Source of the DNA: Ampullaceana balthica
Lineage: Eukaryota > Mollusca > Gastropoda > Lymnaeidae
Reading direction: 5' to 3'
Assembly (NCBI GenBank): GCA_944989445.1
Contig: CALYLW010000011.1
Coordinates: 1,703,501-1,767,500 of the forward strand
DNA: 64,000 nucleotides
Position numbers and translations under genes: made by a program. Positions within the stretch are counted from its first letter, which is position 1. Each line of letters opens with the position of its first letter. This document shows, one piece after another, positions 47,669 to 59,854 of this stretch. The notes beneath the pieces are model-generated. The model ran no database searches and was not told where the DNA came from. It was given only the letters and a program-made list of their open reading frames with translations.

Positions 47669-47977
47669 TCATTTTCCAAAATTGCTAATGATATTATGGC
47701 AAGATTGACAATTTAGCAGCATGGACTTTTGACAGTTATATTGAGCCAAATAAGCCAGTTCTATCAGGGAAATTTTGGCCCTCTGTGTTACTGTTGTCTG
47801 TAAATTTTGCAGTCTTTCTTCTAAAATAATACTTAAATTTATGCTTCTGTTTTTCTTTATCTTGATGGTCTCCAAATAATATTGATCATTGTGGTTCCTA
47901 CTTATTTCGCTGGAGCTTGTGATGTTTTGTGGTTTTGAAGAAAGGTTATCTGGAGGTAGGAAGGGAACTGGCCCCAA
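47669..47977 (-). other. 102-codon minus-strand open frame, unknown
   Basis: A continuous frame next to the LINE remnant upstream on the same strand. No domain is recognised. It may be eroded LINE sequence or chance; there is no splice or start support. Confidence 0.2.
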
Positions 47978-48059
47978 TCTGTCAATGCTCTTCAGTCACG
48001 AATTGACGCAAAAATTTGCTGCAGTCACAGCCAGATAAAGACTTAATTTTAATACTGAA

Positions 48060-48445
48060 GTTGCTTTTCGCCTTAAGAGCTCTAGAATCTTGTTTGCCTT
48101 TTTTTATTGATAACCCTGATGTGCATTACAGAGGAAACTGACTGGAGCACATGACCATAAAGTTCAGAAGAGTAGTGCAGAGGGTTAATGGTTCTCGAGA
48201 CTGACAAGGTCCGGCACTTGTCAGGATGAATGCCATGTCCCTGCTCTCCTCCCACTCAGCTAACAGCTAAAGGTACTGTTGTAGCTTGTCCTTGCCTAAA
48301 CCATTGTAGATCATCCAGTACACTGTGGTGTCGTGTGCAAAAAATCTTGCTTCGTAGGTCAACATGTCATGCAGGTCATTGGTGTATGCTAGGTACAAAA
48401 GGGAACCTAGCACCGAGCCATGAGAACCCTGACTTACTGACTTAA
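48060..48445 (-). pseudogene. Dead LINE reverse transcriptase fragment
   Basis: The minus strand reads GSVLGSLLYLAYTNDLHDM, ARFFAHDTTVYWM, then a stop and LLAEWEESRDMAF. After a frameshift come IHPDKCRTLSVSRTINPLHY and ELYGHVLQSVSS. These are reverse-transcriptase palm blocks of a Jockey/I-group LINE. The catalytic FADD box is FAHD, and the stop plus frameshift confirm decay. Flanks on both sides are too eroded to define the element. Confidence 0.85.
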
Positions 48446-48769
48446 CACTTTTAAAGGATAAACTTTTTCAGTCAATACTGCCTTGCATCATTTGTTGAGA
48501 GAGCGAGAACTGCATGTTTTGGTCGTGCCTTGGACGCCATATCTGTGAAGTTTATCAGCAAACTATGTGAAATTCTCTGAATAAGTCTATTCATGACTGT
48601 AATCTCTGTCTGTTTGCTTCTCTTCAGCATTGCCCACAAATCTCTAACAATCTATGTGTAGTAATAAAAATTGTGCCGCTTGTAAACAACTACTGTGCCA
48701 TGGAAACTGATAATTAAAGCAGGGGCCAGCAATCTTCTATGAGTAAAGTGTCAGGTTATACTATATGAT

Positions 48770-49625
48770 ATACAGTTTGCCCTCACCTATTCGCGGCCCC
48801 CACATATTCGCGGGTTAGGCTCTTAACCCTATCGCATTGTACTGTACTGCAGAGCTACTCAAACTGTTGGTCCGCGGACCGGTGCCGGTCCGTGGGTCAT
48901 CCGCCACCGGTCCGCAGAAATTATCACGAAAGGACAGAAACATCTATCATCTAAATATAATCCTCAATTTGCAACCATTAATATTAACCATAAAGAAGTT
49001 TCAACTTTTTTTAGGCAGTAAGCACATCAAATGCAACTAATAAAATAAAAATATATTACATTTCGCTACCACGTTAGTGCTGGGAAAAAAGTTCACCGGT
49101 CCCTGGTGCAATGGAAAAATTCCTGCCGGTCCGCCATACTAAAAAGTTTGAGAAGCACTGCTGTACAGTACTGTATTATTATTATTACCTGAACTGTGCG
49201 TACGGTATTAATCTGTCTAAGTCTAAGTGTGCCTTTAAATTTTTCCCATTTTCTAATTATTCTAATACATATGTTGCACACATAGAAAATGACCACTTTA
49301 CAGTACAGTAATATAGTATGGGTAACTATGCTATGTATTTGAGTTTCTTTGTTATTAAAATATTGTTGCCGTACAAAATTAAAATGTGTTTACATTATCA
49401 TTACTACATTAGTGAAATACATAACGTCATGCAATATTACTACATTATTACTGTATTAATGCGTAAGAGTGTCTTAAGTGACTTAAGAAAGTGTTTGCAA
49501 AGCATTTAGTACCGTATATCAATTCATACATAGGCGTTTTTAAACTATTCAAAATTCGCGTTTTTTTTGGGCCCTTTTTTTTGGGGGGGGGGAGAGAGAT
49601 CTTAAACCCCTCGAATATGTATGTC
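48770..49625. mobile_element. Possible Tigger/pogo-like element hosting a hAT MITE
   Basis: The left part (tacagtttgccctcacctat, tcgcggcccccacatattcg) and the right part (aaacccctcgaatatgtatg) resemble degraded inverted ends of a Tc1/mariner-Tigger type element. A hAT MITE is inserted at 48850-49160. No transposase is visible. The assignment is tentative. Confidence 0.4.
48842..49168. mobile_element. CAGTGCTTCTCAAA-family hAT MITE, 311 bp
   Basis: Element 48850-49160, left end cagagctactcaaactgttg, right end agtttgagaagcactg. Flanking ctgtactg and ctgtacag match at seven of eight positions. Confidence 0.85.
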
Positions 49626-50360
49626 ATATTTGTATATGTGTATTTTTATATAAAAAAAATATGTTAACAAATCGTGTCGTGTCAGTTGTTTAATATAATG
49701 ATCTAATATTATATCTTGTGAGGCGAAATACACAAGAAACAAAATTTAATAAGAAGGTAAGCAAATCCTCTCCCTAAAATTTGAAAGTCACATAAAAGTA
49801 AAAGTTCCAACGCAATAACTGCATCAGATATGATGAAAAATGAATTCATTACTTAAACATGTTATTTTTTATCTAATGAAATGTCAGAACTTAAAAGTAT
49901 GGTGTGCCTTATTTTATTAGAATGTATTGAAGGTTAGTCCCTACCTAAAAAAAATTCCTGCTCGAAACGAGGAAATGAAAAATTGAACGGGCTTGTTTTG
50001 ATTGTTTGCTCTTTGCTTTTCGGTCACTCCAGTCCACTGGCTACCAGTGGATTTAACGCTGTACGAATGAAAAAACCTGTTTGGGGGGTGGGGGGATTTC
50101 TTTTTAAAAATGTTTAAAAAATCAATTTTCTTATAGACTTCTTTGTGCTTGTTTTAGTCTCATTCACCTAGAGGAATTAGATTATGTGGTCTCACCAAGT
50201 AGAAATACGGGTAGTCGTTTTTTTGAAAACCGAACTGAAACTAATCTCTCTTTGAAATAAAGGTGTTTCCCCCTGAGCAGCGAAATTGTCAGTGGGGCTA
50301 CAGCCTATGGACCTGTTCAACCATATCTTCCATTCTATCGGATCCATGGCCTTCCGCCTG
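49626..50360. other. Spacer
   Basis: AT-rich; no gene or complete repeat recognised. Confidence 0.4.
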
Positions 50361-52204
50361 TATGGGGCCGTCCATAAATGACGTCACGCGATTTTTGCCA
50401 ATTTTTGACCCCCTCCCCCCCCCTCGTCACGCGACGTCACAAAAACTTTGACCCCCCCCCCTCTAAAAATACGTCACAAATCTTTGACAAAACTTTATTT
50501 TCTATTTGAAAATAAGTATATTTCAAATAACTGTTATTGTCATTTAAGTATTTATTATTTATTTAGTGAAGATCTAAATTGTAATATCGTAACCCGATTG
50601 AAGCATTTTTAAAAAACGTTTAACCGGCCTTCAGAAAACGAACTGTGTTAACATCCTTAGCTTATATTTTATTTTAATGAATACAAATTAAACATTGACT
50701 ATTGATCATCACGGTTAACGTCTTTGTTTAGAAAAAAAATTATTTAAAAATAACATTTTTAAAATGTATTTTTTTTTAAATCCCTCAATTGACTGACGGG
50801 CATCCCGTAAGACAGAAGTCGGCGAACAGAGGTAAATAACCTGAACTGGGGTCAAAAGGGGAATTCTTGGGGGTAATGCAGACTCATTTGGGACATATAA
50901 CATCCACTACAATCCGCGAGATATATTAAAATACGTCATGTGTACGTGTACGCTTGGAACATATGCCCATTATTAAACAGGTTCCTTCCAGAAAATGCAT
51001 TTTTTTAAAAATTTGACAACTATGTAGATTTCTTACCTACGCACTATATGAAGACACCTAAATCTACCCTACTTTCATTTATATTAACACGAGGGACACT
51101 AATCTTAATCCACGTGACTTGTCTTTATCACGTATCATTTCTGTGATATTTAAAATTAATGCCGTAAAAACTGAGCTAAGAAAAAAAGTTGTTTTGTGCT
51201 CCTCTCGAAATGCAATGTCAAGAATTTGATGCATTCAATAAAGTTAATGAATACTTGACTAATTTTAAATGGGCTCATTTACCATTATATCTAGAACAGT
51301 GCTTCTCATACTTTTTAGTATTGCGGACCAGCAGGATTTTTTTCCATTGTACCAGGGACCGGTGCACAATTTTCCCTGCACTGACAATTTTTTCTGTCCT
51401 TTTTTGAGAACATCTGCGGACCGGCAGCGGATGGCCCACGGACTGGCATCGGTCCGCGGACCACCACTTTGAGAAGCACTGATCTAGAAGACTAGAATGG
51501 CCAGGGGCGTTTTATAAAAAACCATCGAACAATTATATCAAACTTAAAACGTTTTAATTCTATCAAATAGATTCCCAGCCCCTCCCCCTTTTTAAAGAAA
51601 CAGGATATTCCGTGTCGTTTTGGCTTAAAATATCTACACATAATCCTATTCAAATCATTTTTAGACACATGTCATGCTTGTAAAACTCACCAGTAGCATT
51701 TTCGGGGAGGGGGTGCTAAAGACACTCCCCCAAATCCCCGAGTCACGTGAGCAGGACCTAGAGTCTGGGGGGGGGGTAACGCATACATAAACTTGTATAT
51801 TTTGTGGTAACGGGCATAAGAGAACCAAACGGAGCTGCGGTTAGATCACAAATGCTTTGATGTCAACATCAAACGACGCAGTGTAACATTTTGTGGATTC
51901 TCAAACTTAAGGATTTTAATTAGATTTAATTTTCGTGTCTTGATAGCATACGCCAACCAGCGTCTGATGGCCTACCGACCAGCACATTGAGAAGCACTGA
52001 TTTTTTTTTAAAAAAGAAAAAAAAAGTCATTAAAATAAATTTTAAGCGACCAAATATTTCAGTGGAAGTTTTATTTAAAGTTACCCTTTTGATGTGACGT
52101 CACATTTCTTCAACCCCCCTCCCTCCCCCTCGTCACGCAACGTCACAAAAGTGTGACCCCCCTCCCCCCCTAGGAGCGTGACGTCATTTATGGGCGGCCC
52201 CTAT
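50361..52204. mobile_element. PIF/Harbinger-like element, copy B (1838 bp)
   Basis: Element 50364-52201, from ggggccgtccataaatgacg to tgacgtcatttatgggcggcccc, read as inverted ends, flanked by TAT on both sides. It is a reverse-complement paralogue of 38116-39585, longer mainly because of the hAT MITE at 51297-51481. No transposase. Confidence 0.87.
51289..51489. mobile_element. CAGTGCTTCTCA hAT MITE nested in copy B
   Basis: The 185-bp insert (51297-51481) has perfect duplications atctagaa on both sides. The paralogous copy A lacks it and shows a continuous tctagatataatg at about 38767, confirming the boundaries. Confidence 0.95.
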
Positions 52205-52408
52205 ACAGATTACAATGTATTATAGAGACCGTCATCTCTTTCATTTTGATGTAACCGCTGCAGTGCCAATAACATTGTTGTAATATTTTTTTATTATTGT
52301 TGGCTCTTCATACAACTGGTGATATAAATTAAATCTCATGGATGTACAGATTCTCCGACCAAAAGTTATTTAACCCACGTAGGGAGTAAGTTATCTTCTG
52401 CTTGATCT

Positions 52409-52715
52409 TATTATAGCAGTGCTTCTCAAACTCTTTAGTATGGTGGACCGGCAGAAATTTTTCTATTGCACCAGGGACCGTGTATTATAGTCACTGTAAT
52501 GACGGGGCATCGAAATGTTATTTATTTTTGGCTTATTTAATTTATTTTATGTGCATATTAACGAAAAAGTGACATATTCTATAGAGTTAGTATTAATGGT
52601 TGAAAATAAGGGAATATAAGTATATATTGTTATGTCCTTTCTTGATGACTTTGTGGACGGCCCACGGACCGGCACCGGTTCGCGGACCACCACTTTGAGA
52701 AGCACTGTATTATAG
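52409..52715. mobile_element. CAGTGCTTCTCAAA hAT MITE, 291 bp, perfect duplication
   Basis: Element 52417-52707, from cagtgcttctcaaactcttt to cactttgagaagcactg. Exact tattatag lies on both sides. Confidence 0.95.
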
Positions 52716-52819
52716 TTATAGTATAATATAAACCTTTGTTTGTTAGACTTGAGAGGTTTGTGTTTAGATTAGATTTTTTAGACTGAAATTAACTGATTGC
52801 ATCTTGATGTTATTTCCTT

Positions 52820-53420
52820 CACCTCTGTCAATTATTTTTTTAAAAGTAGTCACATGCTCAAAAATATGTTGGTTTATATTTAAGACTTTTATTAGTCCGT
52901 GTTTTTCATGAAGCTGTTATATTTTTGTCTTCACTTCATTTACCCCAAGAACAGCTCTAGCTGATGCATCTTGAAGTTCCTGGAATATTATAGCTAAGTC
53001 ATTCTTGTTTCTACTTAGTAAAGTTATATCACCCCGTATAACTTATAAGCCAGATGCTGCAATCGTTGGATACATATTATATAAAGATCCCGATGATTGT
53101 CGTGCTGTTTCTCTGAAAGTAGTTAGTGAGAGGTACACTTATAGTGTTCACATGATTGTTTCTCATTACTTTTAATAAGGCCATATTATAAACGGATGCG
53201 TTATTGCGTCTCCTTGTCTGAGGCCTTGTTTAACCAGGAACACTTCCGTTGAGTTTTCTCCATGTACCCTAGTAACCCTTTTTTGAGCTATCATCAACAT
53301 AATCTGTTCTAGCGGGTTAAGCTCCTAAGTGTGCCATGCAAAAAAGTTCATTTTTAACGCTTTTTAAACTAGTTTGTAGTCTATATTTATAATTGGTGTA
53401 TGTTTAATGTAGTACTCAAA
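52820..53420 (-). pseudogene. Dead RTE-like LINE reverse transcriptase fragment
   Basis: The minus strand keeps VKQGLRQGDAITHPF (about 53220-53185), characteristic of RTE-type palm block 4. Then, after stops, GDITLLSRNKNDLAIIFQEL and VLGVNEVKTKI (about 53040-52930) correspond to the YADD-to-block 6 region. The catalytic YADD itself is eroded. It is short, broken and non-functional. Confidence 0.8.
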
Positions 53421-54951
53421 GAATTCTATAGGAGACATCAAATAGTAAATGTATGATTTATGGTTGATTTATTCAGATGTATTTCCACTCTTGTTTTACC
53501 TGTTAGAGTTCTTCACTACTAAAAAGCGTATATTTAAGTACATCAGCAAGCGGAGGCAAATACTTTCTTTTAGCATTTCCAAGTTGCATTATTTACTGGT
53601 GCGCCGTCCAGCACGTGCTGAGCCAATGGTGGGTGTTTATGAACAGTTCTGCGTTGTGAGCAGATTTATTTCTCCGTCTTGGCCCCAGTCCCTTGCAACG
53701 TTTCATTAATTGAACTGCCTTGTGTTTACATCACCTCCGTGTTAATGAATCAGTACTCGGGTGCTTTGGCTTTTAATTCTCGTGTGGGAGAGTTTGAGAG
53801 AGAAAATATATAGCAGGTGCAGTGGCGGAGTTGTGTTTAGAGCGGCGAGTATAAATGTTCGTGAAGACATTCTGTCATTCAAGCAGGTGTCATCTTATCA
53901 CTTAGTTTTAAAAAGTTGTTTTAATTTTTGTTATATTTCATATAATTTAATTTTGCAATCGTGATAATAAATCATGCATATCAGTTTGGTATCGAGTCGC
54001 TTTAACCTCTTGACTTAATAATAAAGTTCCAAGCAGTTACGGCACAGTAATAAAACGATTAATGTCGATTCTCCGTTCTAGAAGTAAAGTTGAAATGTTT
54101 TAATATAAATGTAAACACGGGTTAAAGTCCCAATCATACACCTAACTGTTAGAAATGTTATCATGTAAATCGTATCCTGAATACCGACCCAAAAAAAATG
54201 TTACCATCAAGTTTCACGGTAAATAAAAGTATGAGTCACTCGTTCAAGATTTTTCCTTTCCAGAACTGCTACTTGCTGACCACGCTAATTGTAATAGTGT
54301 TGGGTTCGTCTGATGCTCCCCGGCTTATCTTAGGGGCTGCGCCTCTGATAAGACGGGAGGAATAGTAGACCAGTCGGAGGAGAGGAAGTGAAGAGCTGGC
54401 TTTTGTTTAGATGTTCGCCATGTATTGTGATCCATGATCTTCTGGAGTGATTTGATCTAAGGTTCGGCAAAATGTAAATACATCAAGGTGTTCGGTAACT
54501 GAATGAAATGTCAGTCCCACTCGTTTAGGGGCAATTCTAACATGTACAGAAAACCTCTAACTTTTATTATGAAGTTTTACTGCTCTTATGAATTGTACTG
54601 AGATTATGTTTTTATTCTATGCTTTAGTGATGTATTAAATTTTGGAAATATAGTGAACTATTGATAGACTTTCTACTTTAAAGTATACATTTTGAATTTT
54701 CTTTTCTTCTAACTCCGGCCTAGCTGTTATGGCCTTCTGTCACGACTACGGGGATCAGCTATATTTGCGTAGACGGCCTTTTTCTTAATTATTTCCTTTT
54801 CTAGTTGGCTGTCATTCCACTATCCTTACTATAGGTCCAGCCCCAATCCAACTTCAAATGCAAGGATAGCTATCTTACCGATCTGGTATGTAACTTCCAC
54901 TCCTCTGTTGATCCCTGGCTAGCGTCGACCCCGGATGAATTGATGACCGTC
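53421..54951. other. Spacer
   Basis: Several open frames under 90 codons (53449-53709, 53761-53964) without domains. No gene supported. Confidence 0.4.
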
Positions 54952-55109
54952 ACCCTATGGCGGATTAAGGGGGTTGCTGATTTGGCTAAAGCCAGGGGCC
55001 CCAATGATTTAAGGGCCCCAAACTTATTATATTGTATAATAAAGGTGGCTTGACCGGACCCCAGGTGGAATTGCAGCCAGGGGCCACGTGCACTCTTGAT
55101 CCGCCCCTG
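54952..55109. mobile_element. Short element related to the 24.6-kb hAT
   Basis: It starts ctatggcggattaaggggg, shares about 100 bp with the left end of the hAT remnant at 24576 (including aagggccccaaacttatta and tgtataataaag), and ends gatccgcccctg. It looks like a MITE derived from that hAT. Confidence 0.7.
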
Positions 55110-55317
55110 CCGTTACCACTTGTCGAGTCTTACAGTTTACGGCGATATCATAAACCTCCTATTACATGCTATTAATATTAGCTTTATCCTATCAACATAT
55201 TCCTGAGAATAGGGTATCATCGAAATATAAATGTTTGACCGCAAACACATTCTTCGTAGCATATGTCGCTCGTTTAACGTATGTACAAATAGAATAGTGG
55301 AGTCTTTTTCTATAGTC

Positions 55318-55593
55318 TTACCTCAGTTTGAATTTCTTTAAGGTGGCTGAAGTTGATTTCATTAGATTTTTTATATTCCTTGCTCTCTGTTGCTGGTTTA
55401 AATTTCCTTTGTCCTCCTTCAAGGAAAAGTGGAAATCTTTGAGAAAAAATAAGCTTTGTTGAATCGTTGTAAAGGATCTATAAATAGTCCGATGTGCTGT
55501 TTCGAGAAAACGTAAATAGTTGGGAATGTACTGTTTAATTTGAGAGTTAAATATTTCAGAGCTGTATACACAACGTGCAGGCTTTGATTGCAA
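55318..55593 (-). other. 91-codon minus-strand open frame, possible exon
   Basis: The frame is lysine-rich and protein-like in composition (IPNYLRFLETAHRTIYRSF), and a GTAAGA donor follows the Leu-Arg end near 55323. No domain is recognised, and linkage to the frames at 56500-57500 is only a possibility. Confidence 0.2.
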
Positions 55594-56061
55594 GAGTCGT
55601 TAACACACACACACATACAAATATAGAGAGTGTCATGTTGCCTCGACCTAAAATTGTTGGAAAGTTTCATATTATATAATCATTTCTAACTGTGGTGTAT
55701 TTGTGGGCCTAATAAGAAAACAACTTCATTTTAAATTAGTTTGGTCAATTGCTTTGAAGAGAAATTTGCCGATATATTTTTTTTAAAAATTGATGCCAAG
55801 CACCATACTGTGTTCCCTTCATTCACACTAAAATAGGGAAATTATTTTTTAATCCATATTTTGTATTTTAATTATTATAGTAAGTGAATTTTGTAAATAT
55901 TGGCACTACGAAAAAATGTGAAAATTTTTATAAGTACTAAAAGTCTTTCCTTTTTTTAATGGTGTAACACATCTATTATTTTTCATAAAAGCGTGTGTTT
56001 GGTATTCAAATTAAACCAGAAAATATGTGAAAAGTTTAAGTTAAGGATGAGCTTGACTTTT

Positions 56062-56490
56062 TAAATCCTTTATATTAATTTGTGGCGTCTGTTTGCGGCC
56101 TTGCTTGCCGAAAAAAACTTTGGATCGATTTTTAACCAACATCCTCGTATACTAGCGAGCTGAAATTTTGCTGGCAGACTCGTGCCGATGATAAAAATGA
56201 TGTTTCAAAATTTCAGATCGATCGCATGTACTGTAATTAAATTAATGCATTTTTAGATTATCTTGATTTATCTCTATGTAACATGTTAATTTTTGTGCTA
56301 GAGTGTCGTGGTGCGTATTATATTGACAATACTTTTTAAAAATATATTCCCGATCGGTGCGCATTATATTAAACATGTTTTACGAGACATAACTAAATGT
56401 TTGGATTGTCTTTCGCTGCTATTATAATTAATATTCTTTTAGTTATGTCTCCTATATAAAGGATTTATAGTCAAAAACTTGTTTTTTACG
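56062..56490. repeat. Dispersed repeat, AAATCCTTTATAT family, copy C
   Basis: Runs from aaatcctttatattaatttg to tataaaggatttatagtc, the same architecture as copy A. It is shorter because the interior is deleted. Confidence 0.7.
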
Positions 56491-56499
56491 GGGTTTTTA

Positions 56500-57500
56500 T
56501 TACATTAATTTAAATGCGGTATAATTTTCTTTGAATTTAAGCATGTTCATGTAGATGTGGGTCAGAGGGTTACAGAGCTGGGCATGACTATCACAACGTT
56601 TACACCGCCGTGTGACCAATCCCGCCTTCCTCATTCCAGAGGTGGCCTTTAAATCATTAGCATTGTTAAACTTTTGATCACATAAGTTGTTGAATAACAT
56701 GTGCATTTTAAAAAAATTACAGTTTAAGAAATGACGATGGAGCTGGATCAAGGCTGATGACACCTGTGATACCGTGTCTAAATCGTGCTCACGATTTATA
56801 ATAAATCGAGAACAATCTTTTCAGTTTCTCTATTTACCATTATTCATTGATGTCTCTAGGGTATTTTTCTGTTCTTCTAATTTGAAATATTCACTTCAGT
56901 TACTACGGTATCCTTTGTTTCCCTAATTACCATCATACTCATACGCACTGGGTTTTGAGAGGTGGCGTCTCGTTTGTTTATTTTTCTGATGAGATTTTCA
57001 GTTTACGTAAGTTACTGAGGTCTGTTTATTTTTCTGATTAGATTTATTCAATTTACTTACGTTACTGGGGTCTTTTTATTTTTCCCAAATAAGAATTATT
57101 CATTCAGTTTCCTTTTATGTTATTTTTCTTTCTCTAATTATTAGTATAATTCGTTTATTTTCTTTTTATGGCTTTTCGCTTTGTCTAATTATTATTATTT
57201 ATTTAGGTTTTGTTTAAATTTTTTTTTATTATTATACTTTTCGCTTTCTTCATTTACAATTACGCACTCAAGTTGTAGGAGTCCGTCCTACCACAAATCA
57301 CACTGCATGTCTATAATCCATCTCACATCCAACTCCCCAGCACCCCCACCCAAGTTTATAGCTAACAGAGCCTCGTGAAAAGATTTAACTGAAACATTCT
57401 GGACACTATTGAACGTTTGAAAAATTTGAACAAGCTGATCGTGTGACAGCTGTTGAACATATTTACGGATGCAGTTTCTCTTCACCGGACTGTCTCGACT
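56500..57500 (-). CDS. Hypothetical two-exon gene fragment
   Basis: A candidate exon on the minus strand (about 57327-57500) encodes KRNCIRKYVQQLSHDQLVQI and ends GGGAGELD at a GTGAGA donor in phase 0. A second candidate exon begins at 56763 after an atcacag acceptor, also phase 0, and encodes VSSALIQLHRHFLNCNFF, a RRCKRCDSHAQLC cluster and a stop at 56502-56500. The matching phases and good splice signals are the only support. I do not recognise the protein. The 3' end lies directly against repeat copy C, so the gene may be truncated by it. Confidence 0.25.
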
Positions 57501-57565
57501 TACAAAATATGCTTAGTATTATATAGGCCTTAATTGTGGCAATCGAAATTATATTTATACTAGTA

Positions 57566-57850
57566 CTAGTGTATCACCCGTCAAAAATGACGGAAGTTTT
57601 CAAAATAAATACACATCAGATTTAAAAATAACGTAATACAGAACTTTCATTTATTTTATTTATTTTTATTTGATCCATTTATTATCATATTGAACAATTT
57701 TATGCGGACCGTTCGAAAAGTGTCATTTTTGGTGCAGCAATATAAAACAAAATCGATCGCAGCGCCACCTAACAGCATTATATATATTCGCATATATTCC
57801 ACCTACATTACAACCATACATACAGACGACGGGAATTGTGTATATTGATT
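57566..57850 (-). mobile_element. Helitron family-2 3' end
   Basis: On the minus strand a perfect hairpin CCGTCA-TTTT-TGACGG is followed by gtgatacactag ending at 57566, then host T. This is a well-preserved Helitron 3' terminus. The upstream body matches 20011-20285. Confidence 0.78.
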
Positions 57851-58395
57851 TTTTTTAAACAGACGTCAAATGAAACGCCTATTCACTTTGATGGTAAGCG
57901 TTAAACAAGCAAGAGCCTGTTGCCGTGGCACACAAAAAAAGGGTCTCGAGGTTATAATTTTAATACTTAGAGTTAATTTGGCCCGAGACACTTTTTCTTC
58001 AGTCTCAAAGACAATGCTAGTTTCGGCCAAAAGCCATTAGCAACTATGATACATTTAGCAAAACTGTAGCTTGTTCAAACCGATAAGTAGATGAATTGGA
58101 TGTCCTCTCCCTACCACTCGATTTCTCTGAATAACATCGTTTGGTATCCTTAAAACTAAAACCATTCAACATCAACCACAAAAATATGTTTTAAGCTTCG
58201 CCACAGAGGCACGCGTGTTTCCACCCCACGATCGTTATTGTCGGTGTTCCTTGTGCACGTGACGGCTACGCTAGGTGTTCACAGTTGACGGGGCAGTCTG
58301 CGTACTCGCCTGGCTGTGTCGGACTACTACAGCGGGTTTCCCTGCACCAGTAGGAAAGGGCATGTTCTTGTTTGGGACGTGCGTTTCGTCAGCGG
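57851..58395. other. Spacer upstream of a candidate promoter
   Basis: No gene seen. Base composition rises toward balanced GC from about 58200, unlike the surrounding AT-rich DNA. Confidence 0.4.
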
Positions 58396-58657
58396 TATAT
58401 AATTGGACACTTGAGTGGTGTCGGTATCGATCTGTTCCGTAGACAAAGTTCTCGACGTGTTTGGACTTGATTTACAGACTGGAGGTCAGAGGAGTTCGAT
58501 TACTGCTTGTGTGGCGACATATCGATATTCACTGAACCAGGTCTATTGCAGTATGAAATTCTCGTTCATTCTATCGGCAACAGTATTCTTGCGGTGGTTT
58601 AAATCAGGCTGTTGTCAAAGTCTGGACGTTATTATTTATAATATATCTATGTAAAAG
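58396..58657 (+). promoter_or_regulatory. Candidate TATA promoter and first exon
   Basis: A TATATAAT box (58396-58403) lies in GC-balanced sequence. About 150 bp further, ATG at 58553 opens a 33-codon frame starting MKFSFILSATVFLRW and ending with TAA at 58652-58654, three bases before an AG|GTATGT donor (after 58657). The layout suits a first exon with a short upstream frame. The nearest plus-strand gene is the sulfotransferase, whose coding exon is preceded by a strong acceptor at 61085. That link is an inference; no transcript data are available here. Confidence 0.3.
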
Positions 58658-59344
58658 GTATGTTGTCTTTAGTTCTTTTTAAGCACTTGATGGCGTAAGA
58701 AAATAGTTGGTACAGTATTAAATTAACATGGAGCAAACGTGTCCCCTTCATGAACACAAAAAAAGAGAGATGGGGCTAATCATATTTTTATTGTGCCACA
58801 AAATCTATTTAAAACAAATGCTGACAATCGGTTATCAGTTTTTGATTCAAGATTCACAATTTAATTATCCGTGCCGTCATGGTAGAGTAGGTGGGTATTT
58901 TTTTTTAATTCAGGGCCCTGCAATGTTCTAAATACAAGGACAAACCAGTCGGAATAAGAAAGAATGGCATCATTGCCAAGTCAATTTAATTTTTTTTAAA
59001 ATTCTGCTTAGAAAAACTTGGCGATTTACTTGAGATAGAGTAGAGTAGGCAATTACAATTGTGCGTGTGTCTAGCTTTAATTCGGTAAGTTCAGGTACCC
59101 TTAAATCTCCACTGTACTATTATTGTTAACTAGGTTGTGCTGCGGCGCCAACTTTTTTAGGGCGCCTACGGCGCCCACGTTTTTCAAAAGCCCAAGTAAC
59201 TTATCTTTGTATGATAAATACGAAATATTCCTGAAATGTACACATGAGAGTATAATTAAAAATCATCAAATCCTCTTTTTACATCGTTCCCTGTTCCAAA
59301 AATAAAATATGAGCTAAAACAATGACGTCATATGTAAAATTTTA

Positions 59345-59440
59345 CGGCGGGAAATTTTAGAAAGCAGCGTACCAAATTACTGCACCAAAATATAATTCTT
59401 TTCGAACGTCCGCATGAAATTGTTCAATTAATAATAGTGT
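59345..59440 (+). mobile_element. Helitron family-2 internal fragment
   Basis: Carries attttagaaagcagcg and accaaattactgcaccaaaa as at 43790. No termini. Confidence 0.5.
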
Positions 59441-59548
59441 GGAGGGTGTTAAATGTTAATCTGGAAACCAAAATAATTATGATTTTTAAGTCTATATTTT
59501 AAAAAAAAAGCAGAGTGATGTCCCTCAGCGTTACGGCAGGATAATTGA

Positions 59549-59595
<47 letters not shown>

Positions 59596-59773
59596 TGCTG
59601 AATAAAGTTCTACAGAGTGTTCCATCTATAATTTTAATATTTCACTTTATAGGATCGTCAAAGGTGTTTATTATTATTATTTTTATAATTTGGTATCATT
59701 TATGCATCTCCAACGCTATCAGAATGCTGTAGTTACCAATAATTAAACTAAGTTAAACACTTCCATATGAGCC

Positions 59774-59854
59774 ACACCCTCTTACCTTGAAACACTGGAT
59801 ACACCGTCGTACCTTGAAACACTGGATACACCCTCGTACCTTGAAACACTGGAT
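59774..59854. repeat. 27-bp triplicate
   Basis: Three tandem copies of acaccctcgtaccttgaaac plus actggat with single-base differences. Confidence 0.9.
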
